DNA from: Fictibacillus sp. FJAT-27399
Lineage (GTDB): Bacteria; Bacillota; Bacilli; Bacillales; Fictibacillaceae
Direction: 5' to 3'
Length of the DNA: 64,000 nucleotides
NCBI RefSeq assembly: GCF_001510655.1
Contig: NZ_LMVC01000005.1
Coordinates: 14,411-78,410, forward strand
In this document: piece by piece, positions 9,857-16,983 of the stretch
Position numbering within the stretch: the stretch's first letter is position 1
Layout: each line of letters opens with the position of its first letter
Position numbers and translations under genes: made by a program
The notes under the pieces: generated by a model
Told to the model about the DNA's origin: nothing
Seen by the model: the letters and a program-made list of their open reading frames with translations, nothing else
The model's database searches: none

Positions 9857-10210
9857 ATGCCTCTCCTTTCCTTCGCATTTCCGGAAGCCAATGGGTTACC
9901 AGGTATGTGCGAACTCCTTTCCAATTTAAATTAGAACATTTAGGTAATTCACCAGCTTCGTTGTACAAATTCGTTCATTGTATCGTCTCATCACTATTCT
10001 AGCCCTGCCCGGCCTTCATCATCCCCAAGAAACAGTTACTTTACGTTATTTTCTCTCCTATAGTATATCGTTTTAAGAATAGTTTGGAAATGATAGTTAC
10101 CCTGTTTATTGAAAAAAAGCTCGCCCATTTTTTCATTTTCCATAGTCATTGATCTTTTTCCCTTAGTATGTATCTTAAAAACCTTGTCTAAATTGGCCAG
10201 AAAACCAAAA

Positions 10211-10237
10211 ATGCCCCCTGCGTATAGCAGGGAGCAT
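10211..10237 (-). terminator. Intrinsic terminator after sspE
   Basis: Minus-strand ATGCTCCCTGC and GCAGGGGGCAT pair around a 5-nt loop and are followed by TTTTTGGTTTT. Confidence 0.8.
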
Positions 10238-10249
10238 TCTGGATAGAGG

Positions 10250-10429
10250 TTACTGTTGGTTTTGGTTACCTTGGCCTTTTTGTTGTTGAGATTGAGCGTT
10301 TTGCTGACGAACTTGTTGAGCGTCAGTTTCGCTTGCAAACTCAGCACCATATTGACCTTGACCAGCTTGAGACTGTTGGTTTTGCTTTTTAACTTGCTGT
10401 GCGTTTGTTTTGTTTTGCTGTTTGTCCAT
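10250..10429 (-). CDS. sspE: Gamma-type small acid-soluble spore protein SspE
   Basis: A 59-residue, Gln/Asn-rich protein with no large hydrophobic content. It contains the repeated gamma-SASP blocks: NAQQVKKQNQQSQAGQ, then GAEFASETDAQQVRQQNAQ, where FASETD is the GPR-protease-type cleavage motif. Gamma-SASPs are stored in the spore core as an amino-acid reserve and are digested during germination; they do not bind DNA. The start is set at the ATG at 10429, six bases behind GGAGGTGAT; the open frame extends five codons further but without a second ribosome site. Expected to be SigG-controlled, though no convincing SigG promoter was found. It has one repeat pair, fewer than longer homologues. 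Confidence 0.88.
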   Translation of the reverse strand: MDKQQNKTNAQQVKKQNQQSQAGQGQYGAEFASETDAQQVRQQNAQSQQQKGQGNQNQQ

Positions 10430-10623
10430 TAGTATCACCTCCACGAAAATTAATTTAACCCTCTGCGGATGTTTTTATGTGAACAAAAAATAATTTTTTA
10501 TTGTATATTTCCAACGATTGCGGGCCCATGAGACAGGGTATAGGATTGCAAATGGTTTCAAAAACTAAAGGCGATTATTTTTTATGGTGCCTGGCACCTA
10601 TAACGCCTTGGGAGGTCGATCTT

Positions 10624-10848
10624 ATGTACGTGGGCAGAGATATGACAGAATTAGATATGGTCGCTAAAAAAGAATGGAAAGACAGTGAATTGGCATATTT
10701 TCATCAGTCTTTCCAGCAAATTGCCCCCTATCTGAATGAGGAAGGAACAACGATACATCGTGAAATTATTAAAGAAATTGAATCCAGAGGAGGCCTTTCG
10801 AATGATGAGGCCAGCTGGGAGAGAGGAACAACCCCGAAAGTGGATTAA
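10624..10848 (+). CDS. yfhS: YfhS-like small protein
   Basis: A 74-residue acidic soluble protein beginning MYVGRDMTEL and containing WKDSELAYFHQSFQQIAPYLNEEG, then an amphipathic helix. The frame is open further upstream, but GGGAGGTC seven bases before the ATG at 10624 and the MYVGRDM start decide the position. Size and location between an SDR gene and sspE match B. subtilis yfhS, which is linked to sporulation; the biochemical role is unknown. A strong hairpin follows directly. Confidence 0.7.
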   Translation: MYVGRDMTELDMVAKKEWKDSELAYFHQSFQQIAPYLNEEGTTIHREIIKEIESRGGLSNDEASWERGTTPKVD

Positions 10849-10858
10849 TGAAAAAAGC

Positions 10859-10887
10859 TGAGCCTGAATATTCAGGCTCAATTTTTT
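10859..10887. terminator. Bidirectional intrinsic terminator
   Basis: TGAGCCTGAAT folds on ATTCAGGCTCA between the convergent yfhS and SDR genes, with A- and T-rich flanks on both sides. Confidence 0.8.
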
Positions 10888-10896
10888 ATTTACCAA

Positions 10897-11658
10897 TTAA
10901 AAATTGCTGTAGGATTGACCTCCGTCAACGTTTAACGTCGCTCCTATGATCCAGGATGCCCGGTCTGAAGAAAGGAACACAACCGTGTTGGCAATCTCTT
11001 CGACCGTACCAAACCGCTGTGCGGGTATATGCTGCTGTACATACTGGTTGATCTGTTCCGGGTTTTCCTTTAACCGTTTCTGCCAATTTCCTGTAGGGTG
11101 CAGCACTGATCCGGGAGCGATACCGCTGATCCGTACTCCATGCTGGATCATTTCATCAGCAAACGACTTAGTAAATGAAATGAGAGCCGCTTTGCTTCCG
11201 TTGTAAGTCGGTTTGCCGCCGGATTCCCTTCCGAAAATTGAGGAAATGTTAATAATGGTTCCTTTTTCATTTTTAACCATGTATTCAGCCGCAAGCTTGC
11301 TCATTCCAACAGCGGATAAAAAATTAAGGTGAACCGCTTCTTCAAACTCCTCCATACTTGTTTCCATTACTGAAGATCCATTACTGCCTCCAGCATTATT
11401 GATTAAAATATCAATGCCGCCAAACTCCCCAATAAATTCACGTATGATTCGCTCCCTGTCCTCTCGGGATGTCACATCTCCCTTTAGAATGATGAGTTCG
11501 CCGTCCAATTCAGATTTTGCCTGTTCAAGGGTTTCTAGGCTGCGCCCGCAAATGCCGACAGATGCACCTTCTTCCAAAAACAGCTTGGCGATGCCCTTGC
11601 CTAAACCTTTTGAACCGCCAGTTATAAGTACCCGTTTGTTTTCCAGATATAGATTCAT
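10897..11658 (-). CDS. Short-chain dehydrogenase/reductase (FabG-like)
   Basis: A 253-residue classical SDR. It has the NAD(P) glycine motif [10 protein letters not shown] near residue 13, NNAG near residue 90, catalytic Ser in INISS, the YNGSK Tyr-Lys pair, and a C-terminal [11 protein letters not shown] typical of 3-oxoacyl-ACP-reductase-like members. B. subtilis has the enoyl reductase fabL at this place, but FabL hallmarks are not seen, so this is probably a different SDR; substrate unknown. The ATG at 11658 overlaps the mutY stop as ATGA and follows AGAGGTGAC, so it is translationally coupled to mutY. The longer open frame reaching 11742 overlaps mutY and is not used. Confidence 0.8.
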   Translation of the reverse strand: MNLYLENKRVLITGGSKGLGKGIAKLFLEEGASVGICGRSLETLEQAKSELDGELIILKGDVTSREDRERIIREFIGEFGGIDILINNAGGSNGSSVMETSMEEFEEAVHLNFLSAVGMSKLAAEYMVKNEKGTIINISSIFGRESGGKPTYNGSKAALISFTKSFADEMIQHGVRISGIAPGSVLHPTGNWQKRLKENPEQINQYVQQHIPAQRFGTVEEIANTVVFLSSDRASWIIGATLNVDGGQSYSNF

Positions 11659-12752
11659 GCCGTCACCTCTTTTGCCAATTTGATGATTTTTTGATGTGAT
11701 ACCGGAAAAGGATAGGACTCCATCTCTTCCAGCGTTACCCACTTTAAATCCGCAGCATCCATTGTTTCATGGCTGCATTGTCCTTCAAAAAGCTGTATGT
11801 TCCATTTCAAATGGGAAAATACGTGTTCTATGTTACTCACTTGATCGCCGACAGCAGCAGAAATACCCCATTCAGCTTCAATGAAAACCTTCAGATCCTC
11901 TTTCTCGCTTACTCCCCTCTTATGAACAGGTACATTCGGAAATTCCCAAAGATTAGCAAGCAGCCCTTCTTTCGGTCTTTTATGAATCAGGTAATTCCCT
12001 TCTTGATTGCGTAAGATGAGTGCAGCCATATCCACATGTTTGATCTTTATTTTCTTTTCTTTTACAGGGAGTTCTTTCTGTCGTCCCTGATCAAAAGCCC
12101 TGCAGTGCTCCTGAACAGGACAGATCAGGCAAGCCGGTGATTTTGGCGTGCAAATGAGAGCTCCAAGCTCCATAAGCGCCTGATTAAACGAAGAAGGATC
12201 TTCTTTTAAAATCAATTTTCGAACAGCATCTTCAAACAGCATTTTTGTTTTAGCTTTTCCAATATCCTCATAGATGAGCAGGATCCTGGAGAGCACCCTC
12301 ATCACATTGCCATCTACCGCAGGTTCAGGTACTCCGTAAGCAATACTTAAGATCGCTCCTGCCGTATACGGCCCGACACCTTTAAGCTTTGATATTTCAT
12401 CGGCTGTATCGGGTATTGTCCCTCCATATTGCTCGGCGACTTCTCTTACTGCGGTTTGCAAATTACGAACACGGGAATAATAACCTAAACCCTCCCATGC
12501 CTTTAAAACCTTTTCTTCATCCGCCTCAGCCAGGTCGGTAAGGGTAGGAAATAAAGACAGGAAACGGTTAAAGTAAGGAATGACAGTATCCACGCGGGTT
12601 TGCTGCAGCATGATTTCGGAAACCCATACTCTATATGGATCCTGATTCCATCTCCAGGGAAGATCGCGCTGATTCTCTTGATACCAGTTAATTAGATCCT
12701 GCTGGAAACCTTGAACTGGAAAGTCTTCAATATATGTTTCAGAACGATTCAA
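11655..12752 (-). CDS. mutY: A/G-specific adenine DNA glycosylase MutY
   Basis: About 365 residues. MutY removes adenine mispaired with 8-oxoguanine or guanine. Visible features: [22 protein letters not shown] with the Glu of the catalytic region, the helix-hairpin-helix [12 protein letters not shown] followed by [12 protein letters not shown] holding the catalytic Asp, a [4Fe-4S] motif [17 protein letters not shown], and a C-terminal NUDIX-like domain that recognises 8-oxoG. Start: an open frame begins at TTG 12776, but AAAGGTGAG ending at the upstream gene stop points to TTG 12752, which implies coupling with the upstream small gene. The next gene, an SDR, overlaps the stop by four bases. 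Confidence 0.92.
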   Translation of the reverse strand: MNRSETYIEDFPVQGFQQDLINWYQENQRDLPWRWNQDPYRVWVSEIMLQQTRVDTVIPYFNRFLSLFPTLTDLAEADEEKVLKAWEGLGYYSRVRNLQTAVREVAEQYGGTIPDTADEISKLKGVGPYTAGAILSIAYGVPEPAVDGNVMRVLSRILLIYEDIGKAKTKMLFEDAVRKLILKEDPSSFNQALMELGALICTPKSPACLICPVQEHCRAFDQGRQKELPVKEKKIKIKHVDMAALILRNQEGNYLIHKRPKEGLLANLWEFPNVPVHKRGVSEKEDLKVFIEAEWGISAAVGDQVSNIEHVFSHLKWNIQLFEGQCSHETMDAADLKWVTLEEMESYPFPVSHQKIIKLAKEVTA

Positions 12753-12756
12753 CGTA

Positions 12757-13068
12757 TTACTCACCTTTCTTTTCAAATGCCCAGCAATGGAGTTTGGACA
12801 GTCCGCCCGAAATCATCTGATCAAGCGGCCCATATACCGGATGGCCTTTAAAGAGCCTGAGCTGCTTTAAAGAGTGATATACCTCAGAACCTTCAACATC
12901 AAAACTTTCCACATAGAGAGAGTCTTGATCCAGCGCTTTGAGCCAGGAGGTATTGCGGGCGCCGTCTTTCATTAATTCAATCAGCACATTTTGCATATGA
13001 GCTTCATATTGTTCAATTATGTCAGGTTTTACTTTATACTCGATAAAAACCGTTAATTTTTGATTCAT
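12757..13068 (-). CDS. Small protein, possible dimeric alpha-beta barrel (monooxygenase-like)
   Basis: A 103-residue soluble protein. The pattern [24 protein letters not shown], then [19 protein letters not shown] and [16 protein letters not shown], resembles ferredoxin-like dimeric barrels of the ABM (antibiotic biosynthesis monooxygenase) type, but no catalytic residue can be assigned. ATG at 13068 follows GGAGGACC. Its last codons form the ribosome-binding site of mutY, so the two are probably one operon. It is divergent from yfhP. Confidence 0.5.
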   Translation of the reverse strand: MNQKLTVFIEYKVKPDIIEQYEAHMQNVLIELMKDGARNTSWLKALDQDSLYVESFDVEGSEVYHSLKQLRLFKGHPVYGPLDQMISGGLSKLHCWAFEKKGE

Positions 13069-13131
13069 GATTGGTCCTCCAATTTTAAACAATTATCGCA
13101 ATCATCTTATATGAGTTAGGAGGTGTGTATA

Positions 13132-14130
13132 TTGGATACTGGAACCCATGTTGTAATGGGATTAGGGCTCGGCGGATTAGCCATGCTTGATCCGGCTGTC
13201 TCTGCAGATCCAATAACCGCCCATGCTGTACTCCTCGGTACATTGGTTGGTTCACAAGCACCAGATTTTGATACCATTCTAAAATTAAGAAACAATGCCG
13301 TCTATATCCGCAACCACAGGGGAATTACCCATTCTGTGCCTGCTCTTTTTATCTGGCCGGCCCTGTTGTCATTGATTATATACCTGTTTGTTCCGTACTC
13401 AAACGGCCTTCATTTATGGCTGTGGACGTCATTGGCCGTATTTTTACATGTATTTGTAGATATATTTAATGCTTATGGTACGCAAGCACTCTATCCCTTC
13501 TCAAAAAAATGGGTAGCACTCGGTGTAATCAGCATTTTTGATCCGTTTATTTTCATTATCCATATTGCCGGTCTGTTGCTTTGGTATATCGGCTTCGATC
13601 CTGGAATTATATTTTCTGCCGTTTATTTGATCATGGCAGGCTACTATATCCTCAGAATCTGGAACAGGTACAAAATAGCACAAATCGTTCGGAGGAATAT
13701 TCCTGAGACAATCGAAGTCATTGTTTCTCCAACGCTAAAATGGAGCCAGTATCATCTTGCTATTAAAACTAAGCACCAGTTTTTCGTTGCCAATATTAAA
13801 CATGGCCGTCTCAAGGTTCTTGACACGTTTGACCGTGTGGAAGTTCCTGACACTAAAATCATTCAGGCAGCGAAAGAAGATAAGAATATTTCAGCGTTCC
13901 TTTCTTTCTCCCCGGTTTATCGGTGGGAAGTTGAAAAAAACAACCATGGACATGAAGTGCGTTTTATCGATCTCCGCTATAGAAGCAAAGGGCATTATCC
14001 CTTTGTTGCACTAGTCCAGCTTGATGAGGATCTTGAAATCATTACATCCTATACCGGCTGGGTATACAGCGAGGACCGCTTGCGCAAAAAGATGGACTTT
14101 ACTCCATCCAAGCTTCTAAAAAATGAGTGA
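13132..14130 (+). CDS. yfhP: YfhP-type membrane-bound metal-dependent hydrolase (DUF457)
   Basis: A 332-residue membrane protein. It starts MDTGTHVVMGLGLGGLA, a DUF457 N-terminus whose His residues, with HRGITHSVPAL and FLHVFVDIFNAYGTQ further on, form the presumed metal site (HxxxTHS and HxxxD). About five hydrophobic segments occupy residues 1-180; the C-terminal ~150 residues are soluble, beta-rich and include SPTLKWSQYH. B. subtilis YfhP has this layout. The TTG at 13132 is chosen because TAGGAGG lies eight bases upstream; a GTG three codons earlier overlaps that site. The reaction is unknown. Confidence 0.82.
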   Translation: MDTGTHVVMGLGLGGLAMLDPAVSADPITAHAVLLGTLVGSQAPDFDTILKLRNNAVYIRNHRGITHSVPALFIWPALLSLIIYLFVPYSNGLHLWLWTSLAVFLHVFVDIFNAYGTQALYPFSKKWVALGVISIFDPFIFIIHIAGLLLWYIGFDPGIIFSAVYLIMAGYYILRIWNRYKIAQIVRRNIPETIEVIVSPTLKWSQYHLAIKTKHQFFVANIKHGRLKVLDTFDRVEVPDTKIIQAAKEDKNISAFLSFSPVYRWEVEKNNHGHEVRFIDLRYRSKGHYPFVALVQLDEDLEIITSYTGWVYSEDRLRKKMDFTPSKLLKNE

Positions 14131-14160
14131 TGAAGGAAATGTACCTTCATCACTTTTTTT
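14127..14160 (+). terminator. Intrinsic terminator of yfhP
   Basis: GTGATGAAGG and CCTTCATCAC form a 10-bp stem around a 7-nt loop, followed by seven T. The stem begins inside the stop-codon region of yfhP. Confidence 0.85.
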
Positions 14161-14166
14161 ATGCTG

Positions 14167-14421
14167 TCACTGCTCTTTTTTTAAGTGTTTGAACTTCGGA
14201 TTCATGGTCTGGTATTCATGCAGTTTGGGGCCGTAGCTCGTAATCCATTGCACGACCATCTCTTCTGTTTTATTTTTGCCGCCATATTCATAGCCGCCCT
14301 TGGCTCTTGTTGACTCAAAATCCTCCCAAAGCCCTTCGATCCAGCTTCTTGCTTCCTCATAGGTCAAATTTTGATTCTTATCTAATAAATTGCGGGCAAG
14401 CCGGGCAAACCTATCCTCCAT
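14167..14421 (-). CDS. yfhJ: YfhJ-like WVELL family small protein
   Basis: An 84-residue soluble protein starting MEDRFARLARNLLDKN and containing YEEARSWIEGLWEDFESTRAK, which corresponds to the WVELL-type core of B. subtilis YfhJ, followed by MVVQWITSYGPKLHEY. The ATG at 14421 follows AAGGAGGAAG; an upstream in-frame ATG at 14442 lacks a site. Its position next to sspK and yfhH agrees with B. subtilis. Function unknown. Confidence 0.75.
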   Translation of the reverse strand: MEDRFARLARNLLDKNQNLTYEEARSWIEGLWEDFESTRAKGGYEYGGKNKTEEMVVQWITSYGPKLHEYQTMNPKFKHLKKEQ

Positions 14422-14462
14422 TTTTACTTCCTCCTTATCCATTATTTTGCCGTTACTGGCTC

Positions 14463-14492
14463 ACATTAAAGGGTTTTATTCAAACCATACTA
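14463..14492 (+). promoter_or_regulatory. SigG-type promoter of sspK
   Basis: CATACTA at 14486-14492 is a perfect SigG -10 element. ACATTA, 17 bp upstream, is a weak match to the -35 consensus TGAATA (three of six). It lies 31 bp before the sspK start. Confidence 0.55.
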
Positions 14493-14523
14493 GGTGAGAA
14501 CCGATTTTAAGGAGGGCTAATCG

Positions 14524-14679
14524 ATGCGAAACAAAGCTAAAAACTTCCCTAATCGGATCTCCTTCTCAGGTGAGCCGAGAGCCAAAGAAGAATTTTCTTC
14601 AAAACGGCCAGATGGATCCATTCAAGACCGACCACAGGAACGAATGTTTTTATCCAATCGACACCGAGACGATCAATAG
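14524..14679 (+). CDS. sspK: Small acid-soluble spore protein K
   Basis: A 51-residue highly charged protein: [11 protein letters not shown], then [20 protein letters not shown] and RPQERM. The stretches GEPRAK and KR(P/A)DGSI..PQERM match B. subtilis SspK closely. SspK is a minor SASP of the spore core, made in the forespore; its role beyond that is not known. AAGGAGGG lies seven bases before ATG, and a CATACTA element sits upstream. The position between yfhJ and yfhH is conserved with B. subtilis. A terminator lies about 90 bp downstream. Confidence 0.88.
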   Translation: MRNKAKNFPNRISFSGEPRAKEEFSSKRPDGSIQDRPQERMFLSNRHRDDQ

Positions 14680-14764
14680 TTCTTGCGGTTATGATGGATG
14701 CCAGACCAAACGGCAATGCCAATAAGGCTTACATTCAAACACGCAAGCATTATTAGTGCCGGAA

Positions 14765-14795
14765 AAAGAAGCGGCTTACCCCGCTTCTTTTTTCA
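14765..14795. terminator. Bidirectional intrinsic terminator between sspK and yfhH
   Basis: AAAGAAGCGG and CCGCTTCTTT pair around a 6-nt loop and are followed by T residues. It can serve sspK and, in reverse, yfhH. Confidence 0.8.
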
Positions 14796-14799
14796 TTAT

Positions 14800-15114
14800 T
14801 TATGAAGGCTGTACCAGCATCGCAATAGGAAATGCTTCGAGTTCGTGAGATTCATTTCTGTACCCCCAAGCAAAAATTCCGTTCATATACACTATTTTAA
14901 ATGTTGAGCCCGGATCTCCTTGAATGGGATACGTTTCACCTGCTTCAAAGACAGATGGATCAAGCAGATAAGACTTTGCCATCGTAATTTTTCGTTCATA
15001 GACAGAAAACTCACTGATCATTCCCATCTGCTCTGCTTTTTGGGCTTTTACATGAAGATCTGCTATTTCGGCTGTCAGTTCTGTTTTTGTCATTTCGCTA
15101 TATCTTTTTTCCAT
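14800..15114 (-). CDS. yfhH: YfhH family protein (DUF1811)
   Basis: A 104-residue soluble protein starting MEKRYSEMTKTELTAEI, with a helical N-terminal half (LHVKAQKAEQMGMISEFSVYERKITMAKSYL) and a C-terminal beta domain (YPIQGDPGSTFKIVYMNGIFAWGYR). This is the DUF1811 pattern of B. subtilis YfhH. The ATG at 15114 follows GGAGGCG; the frame remains open far upstream without support. Function unknown; it lies in the conserved recX-yfhH-sspK neighbourhood. Confidence 0.8.
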   Translation of the reverse strand: MEKRYSEMTKTELTAEIADLHVKAQKAEQMGMISEFSVYERKITMAKSYLLDPSVFEAGETYPIQGDPGSTFKIVYMNGIFAWGYRNESHELEAFPIAMLVQPS

Positions 15115-15193
15115 GGTGCGCCTCCGTTCTTCTGTACTTTTAGTATAATAAACATTGGTTAAGAATCCAAACGTATCGGAGTGGTGAATTTTT

Positions 15194-15862
15194 ATGAAAT
15201 CAGTGATTATAACGGGAGGCGGCTCAGGTTTAGGGGCAGCACTTGCAGAGGAATATGCAAAGCAATATAAAGTGATCTTGATCGGGCGTTCTTTAAAGAA
15301 GCTTAACTCTGTTGCTGACAGCCTTGCAGCACAAGGTTTTAAAGCAGAAAGCTGCGTTTGCGACATAACATCCATGGAAGAAGTAAAACATGTTTTCGAT
15401 CAGCTTTTTCATCGTGAAGATGTACATATGCTCATTAATAATGCCGGTTCCGGAATCTTTGGCCCTTTGGAAGAACTGAGTGTGGATGAGATTGAAACGA
15501 TGCTTGATACTAATGTAAAGGGAACTATTTTTACCACAAAGACTTGCTTGCCTTTCTTTAAAGACAAACAAGAAGGAAGAATCATGAACATTATTTCTAC
15601 TGCAGGCCTGAGAGGCAAAGTGAATGAATCAGTGTATTGCGCCAGCAAGTTTGCGGTCAGAGGTTTTACGGAAAGCCTCGTCAAGGAGCTGGACGGAACA
15701 GGCATTCAAGTAACTGCCGTCTACATGGGGGGGATGGATACTCCTTTTTGGGACCATTCGGATCATGTAAAAGACAAATCCCGCTTCAAGACACCAGAGC
15801 AGGTTGCACTTCAAATCGCTGCGGAAGACCATGGGCTGCCTGAGATTTTTATTGATCGATAA
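15194..15862 (+). CDS. Short-chain dehydrogenase/reductase
   Basis: A 222-residue SDR. It has the cofactor motif TGGGSGLGAA (residues 8-17), NNAG near residue 84, catalytic Ser in IISTAG near residue 137, and the YCASK Tyr-Lys pair near residue 150. It is shorter than the usual ~250 residues at the C-terminus, where the substrate loop lies. AGTGGTGAATTTTT precedes ATG at 15194. The last 14 bases overlap the end of recX on the other strand. Substrate cannot be predicted. Confidence 0.8.
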   Translation: MKSVIITGGGSGLGAALAEEYAKQYKVILIGRSLKKLNSVADSLAAQGFKAESCVCDITSMEEVKHVFDQLFHREDVHMLINNAGSGIFGPLEELSVDEIETMLDTNVKGTIFTTKTCLPFFKDKQEGRIMNIISTAGLRGKVNESVYCASKFAVRGFTESLVKELDGTGIQVTAVYMGGMDTPFWDHSDHVKDKSRFKTPEQVALQIAAEDHGLPEIFIDR

Positions 15863-16661
15863 GGCCCGACTCTAATATTTCCTCGATTAAAGCAATTGGA
15901 AACCCTTTACCGTATAAATGCTGCTTCATTTTGTTTTTATATTGCAGACCTGAAAATTTTTTATAGCGTTTGTGAGCTTTATTGGCATGCTTTAGCAAAG
16001 CTTCCTTTTCCTCTTGTTCAGTGCTGCCAAGATCAACCGTTCGAAGAGCTTCTTCTATCACTTCCCAGGAGTATCCTTTTTGCAGGAGCTGCTGGGAAAC
16101 TTTATTTTTCCTCTCACTGCTTGATATTCCTTTGCTTTGATTTGATTTCTTTTGGACGAAATTAATTGCTGATTCTAATTGTTCTTCATAAGGAAATTCC
16201 ATTAATGCTGCTTCCATATGATCGGAAGATATCCCTTTTTGGATCAGTTCTCTCGCAATAACGCCTGTCCCTTTGGATGTTGTATTCTTTCTTGTTCTAA
16301 CAAACATTTTTGCAAATTCAGCATTATCCAGGTATTTATATTCTATAAGCCGTTTAATGACTTCTTCAATTACACTGTCCTCATATTCATTTTTCTTTAA
16401 ATAGTCATGTACTTCTTTTTCTGATCTCATACGGAAAGACAGGAACTGCAAAGCCCGGTTAAACCCTTTTTTGATCTCATCTTCATACAATAAAGAGCTT
16501 AACTCTCCCGTATTGATTTCCAGTCCTTTTTTGAGCTTATACTTTATGAGGATATCCGTATCAACGCTGAAACCGAACTCTTCCCCATTTCCCTGATCAA
16601 TAAAAACATTAAAACGGTCGCTGTTCTTTTTTTGCGTTGTGATCTTTGTAATTAAGGCCAT
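15849..16661 (-). CDS. recX: Regulatory protein RecX
   Basis: About 270 residues, fully alpha-helical three-helix repeats typical of RecX: KKGFNRALQFLSFRMRSEKEVHDYLKK, VIKRLIEYKYLDNAEFAKMFVRTR, KGTGVIARELIQKGIS and a repeated KGYSWEVIEEAL block. RecX binds RecA filaments and modulates recombination. The ATG at 16661 is preferred over GTG 16673 because the protein then begins MALITKITTQKKN like B. subtilis RecX and GAGGTG lies upstream. Its 3-prime end overlaps the convergent SDR gene by 14 bp, so transcripts are antisense there. Confidence 0.9.
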   Translation of the reverse strand: MALITKITTQKKNSDRFNVFIDQGNGEEFGFSVDTDILIKYKLKKGLEINTGELSSLLYEDEIKKGFNRALQFLSFRMRSEKEVHDYLKKNEYEDSVIEEVIKRLIEYKYLDNAEFAKMFVRTRKNTTSKGTGVIARELIQKGISSDHMEAALMEFPYEEQLESAINFVQKKSNQSKGISSSERKNKVSQQLLQKGYSWEVIEEALRTVDLGSTEQEEKEALLKHANKAHKRYKKFSGLQYKNKMKQHLYGKGFPIALIEEILESGLIDQ

Positions 16662-16733
16662 TTTCTTCTTCACCTCACTTCCTTTATTTTAACATAGCCC
16701 CTTCTGCCAATGCTGTTATAGAGGTTTAAAAAA

Positions 16734-16759
16734 AAGCCCGCATAAACAAATGCGGGCTT
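16734..16759 (-). terminator. Intrinsic terminator of cstA-ybdD
   Basis: AAGCCCGCAT and ATGCGGGCTT pair around a 6-nt loop; on the minus strand a run of T follows. Confidence 0.85.
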
Positions 16760-16764
16760 CCTTT

Positions 16765-16983
16765 CTAACAGCACCTTTTTGCGGATGCTCCGTATTTTTT
16801 GTTAAGAAAGTCTTTAAAGAACTCAGCCTCGGTAGGAGGAGCGACTTCCGGGTGATTCTTTTGAATGTGTTTGACATAGGAGTCATAGTCCGGAAGATTG
16901 GAGATTCCTTTGCTGATTTTTCGAATCACGCCTGCTCCGTCTCTGATCCTCTTGATGACGGAACGGAGATTATGCTGGTTCAT
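16765..16983 (-). CDS. YbdD/YjiX family small protein, CstA partner
   Basis: A 72-residue protein of the YbdD/YjiX (DUF466) family. It shows the family pattern PDYDSYVKHIQKNHPEVAPP, then FFKDFLNKKYG, and ends in CC. In E. coli the homologues YbdD and YjiX are needed for the pyruvate transporters CstA and BtsT. The ATG overlaps the cstA stop by one base (TAATG), so the two are coupled in translation, supporting a joint function. A terminator follows at once. Confidence 0.85.
   Translation of the reverse strand: MNQHNLRSVIKRIRDGAGVIRKISKGISNLPDYDSYVKHIQKNHPEVAPPTEAEFFKDFLNKKYGASAKRCC

Noticed and set aside
10036-10149. Small ORF (37 codons, MTMENEKMGELFF start) between ygaC and sspE, possible ygaB relic
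   Set aside because: Weak ribosome site, no recognisable YgaB pattern, and the longer frame overlaps sspE. Kept only as a remote possibility.
10897-11658. Naming the SDR gene fabL by synteny
   Set aside because: The protein has classical FabG-like SDR motifs and lacks the FabL-type active-site region remembered from B. subtilis, so position alone was judged insufficient.
14692-14751. Short ORF after sspK (MMDARPNG start)
   Set aside because: No ribosome site and fewer than 25 codons; lies in the 3-prime untranslated region of sspK.
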